A stretch of 64,000 nt of DNA from CAVQBJ01 sp963819075 (GCA_963819075.1 CAWFUP010000008.1:62001-126000); one strand, 5' to 3'; positions 1 through 8,772 are shown, counted from the stretch's first letter. The notes: a model not told the origin generated them from the sequence alone. Numbers and translations are program-made.

Positions 1-405
1 GGAGGCTGGCTGTCCGGCAGGTACCGCAAGGGCAAAGAGGTCCGCGGCCCGGGCTCCGCAGCCCGCGGACACCGGTTCCCCGGAGCCTATGACGCCGCCA
101 ACCCGGCCAACACCTCCAAGCTCGACGCCGCCGACGCCCTCGCCGCACTCGCTGACGAGGCCGGAATCACCCTCATCCAGATGGCGATCGCATTCGTCAC
201 CCGCCACCCAGCCGTCACCTCCGCGATCATCGGCCCGCGCACAATGGAGCACCTGGATTCCTACCTCGCGGCCGACGGCGTTGAACTATCCACCGACGTG
301 CTGGACCGCATCGATCAGATCGTTCCCCCCGGAGTCACGATCAACGTCGCCGACAACATGTGGTTCTTCACACCGTGGCAGAGCGACACGTTCCGCCGCC
401 GCTAA
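1..405 (+). CDS. Aldo/keto reductase, C-terminal part (5' end outside window)
   Basis: The frame is open from base 1 to a TAA at 403-405, so the gene enters from the left and about 134 C-terminal residues are seen. The opening GGWLSGRY stretch, the LIQMAIAF helix and the SAIIGPRTMEHLDSYLAA segment are the late strands and NADPH-phosphate-binding end of the (beta/alpha)8 aldo/keto reductase fold, of the 'yhdN/tas-like' branch that oxidises or reduces small carbonyls. The catalytic Asp/Tyr/Lys/His lie upstream and cannot be checked. The family is sure; the substrate is unknown. Confidence 0.85.
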   Translation, partial: GGWLSGRYRKGKEVRGPGSAARGHRFPGAYDAANPANTSKLDAADALAALADEAGITLIQMAIAFVTRHPAVTSAIIGPRTMEHLDSYLAADGVELSTDVLDRIDQIVPPGVTINVADNMWFFTPWQSDTFRRR

Positions 406-500
406 GACAACCGCGGCCACTCCGAGCGCGGCTCCTGCTTCCGTGCCGGCGCGGTACTCAGTCCAACCTACTGCGTCGGAATCGACGATAGTGGTTGGCG

Positions 501-1565
501 ATGGAGGCTCGCGGCTCGCATTCGCCTCGTGGACGTAGGGCACTGCGCGCATCCGATACGGATCGTGAGCGAACGGTCGCGGCGCTGCGCGACCACTTCG
601 CGGCCGGCCGACTCTCGCACGACGAGCTCGCCGAGCGGATCGCGGGCGCGTACGAATCGAAGATGTTGGCGGAGCTCGACAGGCTCACGCACGACTTGCC
701 GCCCGGCGAGTCGTCGCCTCCGGACGCCTTGACGCACCGCGGGGTGTCCCCGAAACGGACCAGGACGAAGGCTGGCCGCGCCCTGGCCAGAAGTGTGCGG
801 ATCGACGCGGCGCTCTACGCGGTCGTCAACGTGATGCTCATCGCCATTTGGGCAGCCAGCGGCGGCGGGTACTTCTGGCCGATTTGGGTGATCCTGGGGT
901 GGGGGATTGGGCTCGGCTGCCACGCGGCGCCGCTGCTGGCCGGCGTCGGCACGCGACCGGTGCGGCAAGAGCTTGCGCGACCGAGCACCACCGACGGGGT
1001 CGAGGCGCACATCGGCTCGGAGCGGGGCAGCCTCCGTCCCGGGTCCGCCGCCGACGGCACCGTCACGATCCTCTTCTCGGACATCGAGGGGTCAACCGAG
1101 CTCAACGCGCGCCTGGGAGACGTGCGTTGGCTCGAGCTCCTGCGCGCGCACCACGCGATCGTTCGCCGCGAGGTGCGCGAGCACGGCGGCTTCGAGGTAA
1201 AGGCGCAGGGCGACGGCTTCATGATCGCCTCGCCCAGCGCACGCCGCGCGGCCCAGTGCGCGCTGTCGATCCAGCGGGCGATCGAGGCCGAGCTCGGCGG
1301 ACACCCCGACGGCCCGATCCACGTTCGCATTGGTATGCACACCGGCGACGCGATGCGCGAGGACGACGATTTCTACGGTCGCACCGTCGCGCTCGCCGCG
1401 CGCATAGCAGAACACGCCCAGGCAGGAGAGGTGCTCGCGTCGGCGGTCGTCAAGCAGCTTGCACAGAGCGGCGACGACATCTCCTTCGAGCACGAGCGTG
1501 TCGTCCAGCTCAAGGGTCTAGGTGAGCAGACGATCTACACCGTCGTCGCCGGCAGAAAGCAATGA
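501..1565 (+). CDS. Membrane class III adenylate cyclase with DUF1707 domain
   Basis: Predicted 354-residue protein. Residues about 15-65 match DUF1707 (LRASDTDRERTV, then LAERIAGAYESKMLAELDRL). A two-helix membrane segment follows at about 95-140 and a class III cyclase homology domain from about 187 to the end. Metal-binding Asp194 (LFSDIEGST) and Asp238 (QGDGF) are present, and Lys234 is the residue that normally selects ATP. The transition-state Asn is replaced by Ala297 while Arg301 of the same helix is kept (VALAARI), so activity may be reduced. ATG 501 is preferred over an in-frame TTG at 495; neither has a strong ribosome binding site. It converges on the next gene with only 15 bp between. 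cAMP production is inferred from family. Confidence 0.85.
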   Translation: MEARGSHSPRGRRALRASDTDRERTVAALRDHFAAGRLSHDELAERIAGAYESKMLAELDRLTHDLPPGESSPPDALTHRGVSPKRTRTKAGRALARSVRIDAALYAVVNVMLIAIWAASGGGYFWPIWVILGWGIGLGCHAAPLLAGVGTRPVRQELARPSTTDGVEAHIGSERGSLRPGSAADGTVTILFSDIEGSTELNARLGDVRWLELLRAHHAIVRREVREHGGFEVKAQGDGFMIASPSARRAAQCALSIQRAIEAELGGHPDGPIHVRIGMHTGDAMREDDDFYGRTVALAARIAEHAQAGEVLASAVVKQLAQSGDDISFEHERVVQLKGLGEQTIYTVVAGRKQ

Positions 1566-1580
1566 GCTGCGCTGCGTGCT

Positions 1581-2849
1581 CTACAACGCCGGGGGCAACG
1601 ACGTCACCGGCGCCAAGCCCGAGACGGCGACCGTCACCGGCGGCGAGACGGCTCCGACACGTCCGCCGCCGCTGGCCACCCGGGCCCGGAACTGATCGTC
1701 GCCGACCTTCCCGAAGGTCCAGGCGAACTGGTACGTCGAGCTCGCGTTCACGACGCTCGTCGCCACGGAGTGCCAGTGCCCGTCCGCAGCGAGCTGCTGC
1801 AGCAGGATCGACTGCCCGGCCTCGTCCGGGGTCACCGTCCCGCTGAACGTCACCGTGCCGCCGACGGTCGACGTCGTCGAGCTCGGCTGAATGGTCACCA
1901 CGTCACGCACGCCCTCGAACAGCACGGCGCTGTGGCGAACCGGCGCGAAGGCCGTCCGCACCTGGTAGTCAGTGTTCGCCGTCGGCACCTGGCTGAACGC
2001 GAAGCTGCCGTCGCCCGCCGTCGTCGAGTTGGCGACGAGGCCGAACGATCCACCGGCCGGTCGGGCCCACAGCGCCACGGCCGTCGCGGGCGACGGCGTG
2101 GTCGTCCCGGCCTCGTACAGCGTCCCGGAGATCGTCGCCGCCTGACCGTTGGTGACGATCGGCGCGGACGTGGCGATCGTGAAGTCGGCGACCTCGCGCT
2201 GCTGGATCGCGACCGTGACGGTGTCGGACTCGCTCGTGATGTTGCGGGCGTTCGCGGGGAGCATCACGCGCACGTCGTAGGCACCGGGCACAGCCCAGCT
2301 GTGCGCGATCGAGTACATCGACCCGGCCGAGACAGGCGCGGACCCCAGCGTCCGCCACCCGCCGGACGGGCCTGCCTCCTGCAGCAGCACCGACCCATCG
2401 GGGTGCGCGGGAGCGATGCTGCCGCTGAGAACGATCGCCTGCCCGGTCGACGCCGTCGGGGCGCTTGCCGCGGCATCGATCAGCGCGGCCACGCGCTCGC
2501 TCACCGTGCGGCTATGCGTGCCGCCCGGGCCGAGCACGTACCACCGGCGGTTGGTGAGCACCACGCCCTCGGCGCGCGTGAACTCGAAGGCCCCGGTCGC
2601 GCTCGCCCGCGTCGTGCCGATGAGCGTGAAGGCCGGCTGGGCGCCGATGCGGTGGTACAGGCGGATCGTCTCGCCGGCCCGGGCCGGCGCGCGAAGGAAG
2701 CCGTAGATGAGCACGCCTTGCCCGGCCTCGATCGGGTCGGGCACCGCGTTGATCGTGAGCCCCGAGTCGTGGCGCGGGGCCGCGCTCGCTGCCGCCAAGC
2801 CGACCGCGAGCCCGACGACCACGCACAGCGCCACGATACCCAGACGCAC
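1581..2849 (-). CDS. Secreted Ig-like repeat protein, function unknown
   Basis: 422 residues from a GTG start. Residues 1-24 form a clear signal peptide (GIVALCVVVGLAVGLAAASA). The rest is four to five beta-sandwich modules with repeated themes such as GQAIVLSGSIAP, GQAATISGTLYEAG and GGTVTFSGTVTPDEAGQSILLQ, which resemble bacterial Ig-like stalk modules. No catalytic motif, anchor or sorting signal is visible. It probably sits outside the membrane as a structural or adhesive protein. It is divergent from the GGDEF/HD-GYP gene at 3165. Confidence 0.7.
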   Translation of the reverse strand: MRLGIVALCVVVGLAVGLAAASAAPRHDSGLTINAVPDPIEAGQGVLIYGFLRAPARAGETIRLYHRIGAQPAFTLIGTTRASATGAFEFTRAEGVVLTNRRWYVLGPGGTHSRTVSERVAALIDAAASAPTASTGQAIVLSGSIAPAHPDGSVLLQEAGPSGGWRTLGSAPVSAGSMYSIAHSWAVPGAYDVRVMLPANARNITSESDTVTVAIQQREVADFTIATSAPIVTNGQAATISGTLYEAGTTTPSPATAVALWARPAGGSFGLVANSTTAGDGSFAFSQVPTANTDYQVRTAFAPVRHSAVLFEGVRDVVTIQPSSTTSTVGGTVTFSGTVTPDEAGQSILLQQLAADGHWHSVATSVVNASSTYQFAWTFGKVGDDQFRARVASGGGRVGAVSPPVTVAVSGLAPVTSLPPAL

Positions 2850-3164
2850 AGTGGCGCCAGCCTACAGGCGCTCATGCGCGCCGTGGCTTCCCCCCCGCGT
2901 CAACAGCCGCCTCGACCAGCCACCCAATCCCGTCGAGATCGACTTCCGAGGCCGATAAGGCACGCGTCGTCCTTCGCGACGCCGGCGGCCTGTCGGGGTC
3001 GGTCGGTGTCAACAGCCGGCGCTAACGTCCAGCGGCCCCGCCGCTCTAGCCGACCCGCGGAAGCGACGTCGACAACAGTCGCTTGCGCTGGCGCGGCTAC
3101 CACTGCCGTCGAAGGGCGGTCGGCGGCGCTTGTGAGATGGCTTACGTTTGCCGAGAACTCCGAG
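2850..3164. other. Divergent intergenic region
   Basis: 315 bp between two divergently oriented genes. It must hold both promoters, but no convincing -35/-10 pair, dyad or RNA could be picked out by eye. Long open frames crossing it are GC-bias artefacts with no protein-like composition. Confidence 0.5.
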
Positions 3165-4880
3165 ATGGCGCCCGATGTGAATGACGTGGATCTCGATGGC
3201 GCGCCCGCGACGGGCGCCATGCTCGGTACCAGCCTTGGGCCCAGATTGATGGCCCAGGCGCTTGGCGCCCTGTTCGCAGCCGGTGCCACGTTGGCGCTGC
3301 TCACGGTTGCGCTCCCGCATTCCCCACGCGCCAGCGAGCTTGGCCTGCTGGTCATCGTGGGCGCTGCGTATCTGGTCGCCGGCCTGTTGTCTTGGCGCGC
3401 GCGGAGTGCTTCATGGCTGGTCCTGCAGCTCGCCCTTGGGTGGGGTAGCACGCTCATCGCGGGAGTTGCCTATTTCTCGGCCCAGAGGCCGAGCCCGCTG
3501 GTCTTCTTGTTTCTCTGGGTGTGCCTCTACGCCTCCTACTTCCTGACGACCAGGCAGACCGCCGTCCAAGTCGTCTACGTGGGCCTCGTCTACGGCGTGC
3601 TGCTGGTCGCTAGACCTCCGGGAAATGGCGTCGCCGAGTGGTGGCTCATTGGCATGGGGACGCTGGTCGTCGCAGCGGTCTTGATACGTTCGATGCGCGA
3701 TCGGGTCGAGCTGCTGATCGCGAAGCTCTACGACGTTTCCCGCACCGACCCGCTGACCGGGCTGTCCAACCGGCGCGGCTTTCGCGAACTGCTGGATCTC
3801 GAGCTCGAGCGAGCTCGCCGCGCCCAGGCGGAGATCACCGTGGTGGTCGGCGACATCGACAACTTCAAGGAGGTCAACGACCGCTGCGGCCAAGCCGAGG
3901 GCGATGTCGCTCTACGCCGCATCGCCCGCCTGCTCGAATCAGGCAGACGCAAGCTCGACGGGATCGCGCGTGTCGGCGGAGAGGAGTTCGCTCTGATCCT
4001 GCCCGATGCCGGCCAGCACGACTCGTTCGTGGTCGCAGAGCGGATCCGCAACCGGCTGCGTGAGGAGTTTGCCCTCGACACGGTGCCCATCACGATCAGC
4101 CTTGGGGTCGCCAGCTACCCACAGCATGGCCAGACTGCCGCCTCGCTGCTGCACGCTGCCGACGAGGCGCTCCACGCGGCGAAGGAGAGCGGACGCGACA
4201 GAACCGTGCTCTACAGCCAAGCGCTCCAGAGCGTGGCTCGCCACGACGCGGACTCGCGCGACATCGCCGGCGAGCGCTTTGTCGCTGTCGTACTCGATCT
4301 AGCCGCGGCCGTGGATCTGCGCTTCAGCGGCAGCGCGCGGCATTCCGAGACGGTCGGACGCTACGCCGAGATGATCGCCCAAGAGCTCGGCATGCCCGCG
4401 CAGCGCGTGACCCGAGTGAGGCTTGCCGGGATGCTGCATGACGTCGGCAAGGTGGCCGTGGCGGACACGATCCTGCAAAAGCCCGCGCAGCTGACCGACG
4501 AAGAGTTCGAGATCATCAAGAGCCATCCGGAGTTCGGTGCGCGGATCCTCGAGCACTCCAGCCTCGCCGATGTGCGCGCGTGGGTGGGCGCGCATCACGA
4601 GCGTCCCGACGGGTGCGGATACCCGCTCGGACTCTCCGGGTCCGCAATCCCCCTGGAAGCCAAGATCCTGGCGGTGGCAGACGCATATGAGGCCATGACC
4701 AGCGACCGCGCCTATCGGGCCTCGCTTGGACATGCGGCCGCCAGAGCCGAGCTCGGGCGTTGTTCGAGCACCCAATTCGACCCGCGGGTGGTAAAGGCGA
4801 TGCTCAACGTCCTTCAGCGAGAATCCGTGCGCGCAGACAGGAACGCCGAGCGGGCAGCCGAGATCCTCGTTCCCCGCTGA
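3165..4880 (+). CDS. Membrane GGDEF-HD-GYP fusion (c-di-GMP synthesis and hydrolysis)
   Basis: Predicted 571 residues from ATG 3165; an in-frame GTG at 3132 is an alternative. About six hydrophobic helices occupy residues 20-185. A GGDEF domain follows with GGEEF at 271-275 and an intact RxxD inhibitory site (RKLD, 262-265) at the canonical five-residue spacing. Residues about 370-550 form an HD-GYP domain with HD at 425-426 (LHDVGKV) and HHERPDGCGYP at 477-487. Both catalytic motifs look intact, so the protein could make and break cyclic di-GMP, or one half could regulate the other. A decayed GGDEF remnant lies just downstream. Confidence 0.9.
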   Translation: MAPDVNDVDLDGAPATGAMLGTSLGPRLMAQALGALFAAGATLALLTVALPHSPRASELGLLVIVGAAYLVAGLLSWRARSASWLVLQLALGWGSTLIAGVAYFSAQRPSPLVFLFLWVCLYASYFLTTRQTAVQVVYVGLVYGVLLVARPPGNGVAEWWLIGMGTLVVAAVLIRSMRDRVELLIAKLYDVSRTDPLTGLSNRRGFRELLDLELERARRAQAEITVVVGDIDNFKEVNDRCGQAEGDVALRRIARLLESGRRKLDGIARVGGEEFALILPDAGQHDSFVVAERIRNRLREEFALDTVPITISLGVASYPQHGQTAASLLHAADEALHAAKESGRDRTVLYSQALQSVARHDADSRDIAGERFVAVVLDLAAAVDLRFSGSARHSETVGRYAEMIAQELGMPAQRVTRVRLAGMLHDVGKVAVADTILQKPAQLTDEEFEIIKSHPEFGARILEHSSLADVRAWVGAHHERPDGCGYPLGLSGSAIPLEAKILAVADAYEAMTSDRAYRASLGHAAARAELGRCSSTQFDPRVVKAMLNVLQRESVRADRNAERAAEILVPR

Positions 4881-5426
4881 ACGGTAGTCGCGCCGGGCAC
4901 TGCCCCCCGGTGTACGCCACCAGGGCATGCGGAACCGACCGTCGGACGGCATCGCGCGAACCGTCGACGCGATCGGCGGGCTGTGAGGCCCCTTCGGGCG
5001 GCGCTGTCGCGCGGGGACTCCACGCCGAACGGGGGGGCCGGCTTGAGGGCGTCGCGCGGGCCGGTCGACGCGTGTTCTTTCAGGCGGCGCGCTCGGACCC
5101 GGGCGGCTGGCGCGGGACACCCCGGCGAAACACCCGATGACCTCCTCCGCGCCGCCGACCTCGCGCTGCATGCCCGGAAGGGTCAATCGCACGCCGCCCG
5201 AGACGTGGCCGCGATCGCCTAAGTCGCGCCGCGCGAAACCGCCGCCGCGACGCCGTCCCGCGCGGCGAGCTCCCGCATGCCGAGTATCTTCAGCGTGCCG
5301 GTACCGGCCGACCGCTACTGTGTCCGCCGTGGGCGCCGACGCGTACCAACAGCGAGATCGCCACTCGGACCCACGGCGACGGCCCCGCCCTCATGTCCCC
5401 CACCCGGCCGCGCACCGCACTCGACG
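4881..5426. other. Intergenic region with gene debris
   Basis: 546 bp between the GGDEF/HD-GYP gene and the secreted glycosidase. Apart from the GGDEF-like remnant at 5109-5222, no intact gene, RNA or strong terminator is seen. The promoter of the gene at 5427 should be in its last 200 bp, but no clear hexamers stand out. Confidence 0.5.
5109..5222 (+). pseudogene. Remnant of a GGDEF domain C-terminus
   Basis: The last codons of this frame read GETPDDLLRAADLALHARK, which matches the end of GGDEF domains, where a helix of the form TPDELLRAADxALYxAK follows the last beta strand. No GG(D/E)EF motif or earlier part of the domain is found upstream in any frame. It is therefore read as a decayed copy of a diguanylate cyclase gene rather than a working one. 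It may derive from duplication of the neighbour at 3165, but its wording differs from that gene. Confidence 0.55.
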
Positions 5427-6578
5427 ATGAATCGCTTTCGGATCCTTGCCGCCACTGTGTCGGCCGCGCTGCTCGCGCTCCCCGTCGCGGTGGTTCAGGC
5501 ACGGGTTCCGAGCGGCTTCGTCGGAGCGGACGTCAACGGGCCGCTGCTGACGCTCAGCGCGCCGCAGCTCAGCCACGAGTTCGACGTCATGGCGCAGTCG
5601 GGCGTCGAGAGCGTCCGAGCCGACTTCTTCTGGGCCGTCGCACAGCCCTACCCGTCGTTCGCCCAGGTCCCCCCCGACCAGCTCAGTCGGTTTGAGAACG
5701 TCGATGGGGTGCCCACCGATTTCTCGGCGAGCGACCGGATCGTCGAGCTGGCGTCGGCGCGGGGCATCACCGTGCTGCCAACCATCAGTGTGGCGCCTTC
5801 GTGGGCGGCACAGCGGCCCGGCGACCTCGCCTCGCCCCCGAGCAACGACGCCGCCTTCGCCGACTACGTAGCGGCGCTCGCGCGCCGCTACGGGCCGAAC
5901 GGCACCTTCTGGAGCGCCTCGCGCCCCGCGGCTCCCATCCACAGCTGGGAGATCTGGAACGAGCCGAACAGCTGGACGACGCAGTACGCCCAGCTGCTGC
6001 GCGTGACCCGACCGGCGCTCAAGCAGGTCGACCCCGGCGCCCAGATGGTCCTCGGCTCGCTCACCAACACCGCTTCCAGCGTGAGCTGGAAGGCTCTGCA
6101 GTCGATCTACTCGGCGGGAGGCGCCGGGCAGTTCGACGCCGTCGCGATCAACCCATACACGGCCGACATCGCGCGGGTCATCCTCGTCGCGAAGCTGGTC
6201 AGGGGGGTGATGGCTCGCAACGGTGACTCGGCTCTGCCGCTCGAGATCACCGAGATGTCGTGGCCCTCGGCCAAGGGCCGCACGAGCTGGCAGCCCGACT
6301 GGTCAGTCACGCAGGCGGAACAGGCCCAGCGGGTCACCGCGGCCTACAGCGCGCTCGCGGCGGCGCGGACGCAGCTGAAGCTCGAATCCGCGTACTGGTA
6401 CACATGGTTGACGTCCGACAACGCAAAGGTCGACGCGTTCGGCTATTCCGGCCTGCGCCGCGTCGAACCGAACGGGCAGGTGGTGGCCAAGCCGGCGTAT
6501 TTCGCCTTCAGGAGCGTCGCCCTGTCGCTCGAGGGATGCCGGAGCAAGGGCTCGACGGCGAGCGACTGCCTGCAATGA
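5427..6578 (+). CDS. Secreted clan GH-A glycoside hydrolase
   Basis: 383 residues from ATG 5427, with a signal peptide at 1-25 (ILAATVSAALLALPVAVVQA). The rest is a single (beta/alpha)8 barrel. Glu179 in WEIWNEPN is the clan-A acid/base motif and Glu276 in PLEITEMSWPS is the likely nucleophile; their spacing fits GH5/GH39-like enzymes. The phrases ESVRADFFWA and FDAVAINPYT are typical of the GH39-type cellulase-fold proteins found in actinobacteria. The substrate cannot be told from sequence. It converges on the membrane protein gene at 6727. Confidence 0.8.
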   Translation: MNRFRILAATVSAALLALPVAVVQARVPSGFVGADVNGPLLTLSAPQLSHEFDVMAQSGVESVRADFFWAVAQPYPSFAQVPPDQLSRFENVDGVPTDFSASDRIVELASARGITVLPTISVAPSWAAQRPGDLASPPSNDAAFADYVAALARRYGPNGTFWSASRPAAPIHSWEIWNEPNSWTTQYAQLLRVTRPALKQVDPGAQMVLGSLTNTASSVSWKALQSIYSAGGAGQFDAVAINPYTADIARVILVAKLVRGVMARNGDSALPLEITEMSWPSAKGRTSWQPDWSVTQAEQAQRVTAAYSALAAARTQLKLESAYWYTWLTSDNAKVDAFGYSGLRRVEPNGQVVAKPAYFAFRSVALSLEGCRSKGSTASDCLQ

Positions 6579-6726
6579 AGGACGGAGGCGGAACGCGACT
6601 CGCCGCATCGGCGCTCGTGCGATCCGCGTCGCCATCACGGCAGACGGTGCTGTCAGGTGCGACGCCGCTGCTGCTGGCGCGAAAGTCTGGTCATCTCCTA
6701 CGTGGGTTAGCCCGGGCTAGAGCCGT

Positions 6727-7293
6727 CTACGGGGTCGGGCGCCGGGCCGGCGACTCGACGCCGACGAGCAGAAGCCATGCCCCGGACACTATGAACAGGA
6801 ACGACGCCATCATTCCCACCCCGACCGCGTACAGGCCCCAAGTGCGTCCGAAGAACAGGATCGCAGCGCCGATCTGCTCGATGATCAGGCAACCCGCATA
6901 ACCGAGCGTTCGGAAGAGAACGCCGCGCTGTGCCGCGCCGCTGCCGCGGAGCGCTTCGTTGAGACTTCGGAAGAGAACGCTGCGTTGTGGCATGCCGCTG
7001 CCGCGGAGCGCTTCGTTGAGACTTCGGAGCACGACGACCTCGACGCCGACGAGCACAACGAAGATCTCGACGCCCACGGCGCGCGCGGTTTGGCCACCCA
7101 TCAGGACGAGGGCGCAGCGGACGAATACGGCAGTGAGCGCGATGAGGATCGTGCGGGCGCGGTGGCGGTGGGTCGGATCGGAGGCGATGGCTGAGAGGTG
7201 CTGCGACATCGCGACGAACACGAGACCGGTCAGGGCGGCTCCCCCGCCGCCGACCATCACGAAGTAGTCGCGCCAGAGTGCGGCGTCAAACAT
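6727..7293 (-). CDS. Small integral membrane protein with duplicated loop
   Basis: 188 residues from ATG 7293 with four or five predicted transmembrane helices (FVMVGGGGAALTGLVFVAMS, TILIALTAVFVRCALVLMGG, VEIFVVLVGVEVVVLRSL and two near the C-terminus). The overall plan resembles uncharacterised small membrane proteins of actinobacteria; no function can be named. Between helices 3 and 4 the 19-residue unit VLFRSLNEALRGSGxxQRx occurs twice in tandem, caused by a 57-bp DNA duplication, and a third partial VLFRTLG follows. Confidence 0.6.
   Translation of the reverse strand: MFDAALWRDYFVMVGGGGAALTGLVFVAMSQHLSAIASDPTHRHRARTILIALTAVFVRCALVLMGGQTARAVGVEIFVVLVGVEVVVLRSLNEALRGSGMPQRSVLFRSLNEALRGSGAAQRGVLFRTLGYAGCLIIEQIGAAILFFGRTWGLYAVGVGMMASFLFIVSGAWLLLVGVESPARRPTP
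6908..7021. repeat. 57-bp in-frame tandem duplication
   Basis: Two adjacent, nearly identical 57-bp units lie inside the membrane protein gene. For example the block GCGCTTCGTTGAG starts at 6951 and again at 7008. Because 57 is a multiple of three the reading frame is kept and the protein gains a second 19-residue loop unit. The units differ at a few bases, so the duplication is not brand new. Confidence 0.85.
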
Positions 7294-7480
7294 CGGTGGG
7301 CACCGGGAGTACGGGTGGCGCCGAGCTCCGGTGATGCGGTCGGTCGGTCATGACGCGGTGAATGATCGCTACCCCGAGATCCTGGACGCGGCGCTCGACC
7401 TGCGCAAGGTGGCGCTCGGCCGCTCTGCAGCGGGCCGCCCGCCATCGCCGCCTGCCGGCGCAGCGAGGTCGGCGCGCCGC

Positions 7481-7903
7481 TCAGGCGAGCGACGCCTCCA
7501 GCGTGACCTCCCCGACACCGGCGAGCGCGCGACTCACCACGCAGCCTTCCTTCGCGCCCTGCGCGGCAGCCTTGAAAGTGGCCTCGTCGATTCCAGGGAC
7601 GCTCCCGACTGTGTGAAGCGCGATCGCCGTGATCGTCGGCGCGCCGTCGACGAAACGCAGCGTCACCGTCGCGTCGGTCTTGACGGACTCGACCGGGGTG
7701 CCGGCGTCGGCTAGCCCACCCGAGAGCGCCATCGAGAAGCACGCCGCGTGTGCCGCCGCGATTAGCTGCTCGGGGTTGGCTCCCGGGCCATCCTCGAACC
7801 GCGACTTGAACGAATAGTCGCCATTGATGCCCTCACCCGCGGTGAAGGTCCCGCTGCCGGCTTTCAGATCGCCCTTCCATTGCGCGCTCCCCTTTGCTGG
7901 CAT
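7481..7903 (-). CDS. OsmC/Ohr-family thiol peroxidase
   Basis: 140 residues from ATG 7903, with GGAGAG just upstream. The family motif NPEQLIAAAHAACFSMAL gives the first redox cysteine, Cys55, and KEGCVVSRAL gives the second, Cys121. The spacing fits OsmC proteins, which reduce organic hydroperoxides with a dihydrolipoyl-type or other thiol donor. The length is normal for the OsmC subgroup. No regulator of the OhrR type is adjacent. Confidence 0.9.
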   Translation of the reverse strand: MPAKGSAQWKGDLKAGSGTFTAGEGINGDYSFKSRFEDGPGANPEQLIAAAHAACFSMALSGGLADAGTPVESVKTDATVTLRFVDGAPTITAIALHTVGSVPGIDEATFKAAAQGAKEGCVVSRALAGVGEVTLEASLA

Positions 7904-8168
7904 CGTCTCTCCTTCGATTTGGCGGCACGCTGACCCCGATCGGACGAATCCTAGAGGCTGGCCCGACTCGTCGGGAGCGTGAACCGCACCCCGTCGGCCG
8001 CCACCGAGGCCTGCTCTGCGACTGCCGCCGGTACGCTGGGCGCGCCGGTCATGCGCCCCGCCTTGCGCGGTGCGCGAGACAGATTCAGCTCGCCCGCGAT
8101 AGCGAGACCGATGAAGTTGGCTCTGGATAGCGGTCTCATCATGTGGCTACCGTCTAGGGAGGACTCAT

Positions 8169-8753
8169 TTGCGCAACGATGACGACACGGGGTTCCCCAA
8201 GCTCGCCGCGCCGGCACGCCGCGCGCTGTCAGCCGCCGGCTACACGCGGCTGGATCAGCTAGCTCAGGTCTCCGAGTCCGACCTCGCGAAACTGCACGGC
8301 ATGGGCGCGACTGCGATAACGGCCCTGCGCGAGGCGCTTCGTGAGCGCGGACTCTCGTTCCCCACGGGCGTTCCCGCGTCAGGCCATCGGCACGGGGTGC
8401 CCGGCAAGGTCGACGAGTATCTGCGTGGTGTCGAGGAGCCGGGCCGCAGCACGCTTCAGGCCTTGCGGCGCACGATCCTCGAGATCGCCCCGGACGCGGA
8501 ACAGGTGATCTCCTACCGCGTTCCGGCTTTCCGGGTACGCGGTCAGACGGTCGCCGGCTTTGCCGCGTTCATGAATCACCTGAGCTACCTGCCGTTCAGC
8601 GGCTCGGTTCTCTCGCAGCTTGCGGATGAGCTCGACGGCTACGCGATGACCAAGAGCTCCCTGCACTTCCCTGTTGACCGCCCCCTGCCGAAGGCGCTGG
8701 TCAAGAGACTGATCGCGGTGCGCCTCGCTCAGATCGGCGGGCGTTCGCGCTAG
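8169..8753 (+). CDS. Helix-hairpin-helix / DUF1801 fusion protein
   Basis: 194 residues. The TTG start at 8169 is supported by an AGGGAGGA ribosome binding site 5 bp upstream, better than any ATG. Residues about 9-58 (FPKLAAPARRALSAAGY, then LAKLHGMGATAITALREAL) are a helix-hairpin-helix module like the RNA polymerase alpha C-terminal domain. Residues about 78-188 are a DUF1801/YdhG-like domain with the hallmark VISYRVPAFRVRG and PLPKALVKRLIAVRLAQI. The HhH part suggests nucleic acid binding, and DUF1801 relatives are linked to iron or stress handling; the actual role is unknown. Confidence 0.8.
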   Translation: MRNDDDTGFPKLAAPARRALSAAGYTRLDQLAQVSESDLAKLHGMGATAITALREALRERGLSFPTGVPASGHRHGVPGKVDEYLRGVEEPGRSTLQALRRTILEIAPDAEQVISYRVPAFRVRGQTVAGFAAFMNHLSYLPFSGSVLSQLADELDGYAMTKSSLHFPVDRPLPKALVKRLIAVRLAQIGGRSR

Positions 8754-8772
8754 GCCGCTGCGACAGCGGCCT
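8752..8772. terminator. Hairpin directly after the DUF1801 gene
   Basis: A perfect 9-bp stem, AGGCCGCTG with CAGCGGCCT around a CGA loop, begins within the stop codon of the HhH-DUF1801 gene. There is no T-run, as is common for high-GC terminators. Confidence 0.6.

Noticed and set aside
1770..3164. A very long open frame running into the GGDEF/HD-GYP gene from far upstream
   Set aside because: The upstream part is Arg/Pro/Gly-rich, lies opposite the secreted Ig-like gene and has no protein-like pattern; the first conserved residues follow ATG 3165.
6708..6719. Palindrome TAGCCCGGGCTA between convergent genes
   Set aside because: It has no loop and no T-run; too short to call a terminator or operator.
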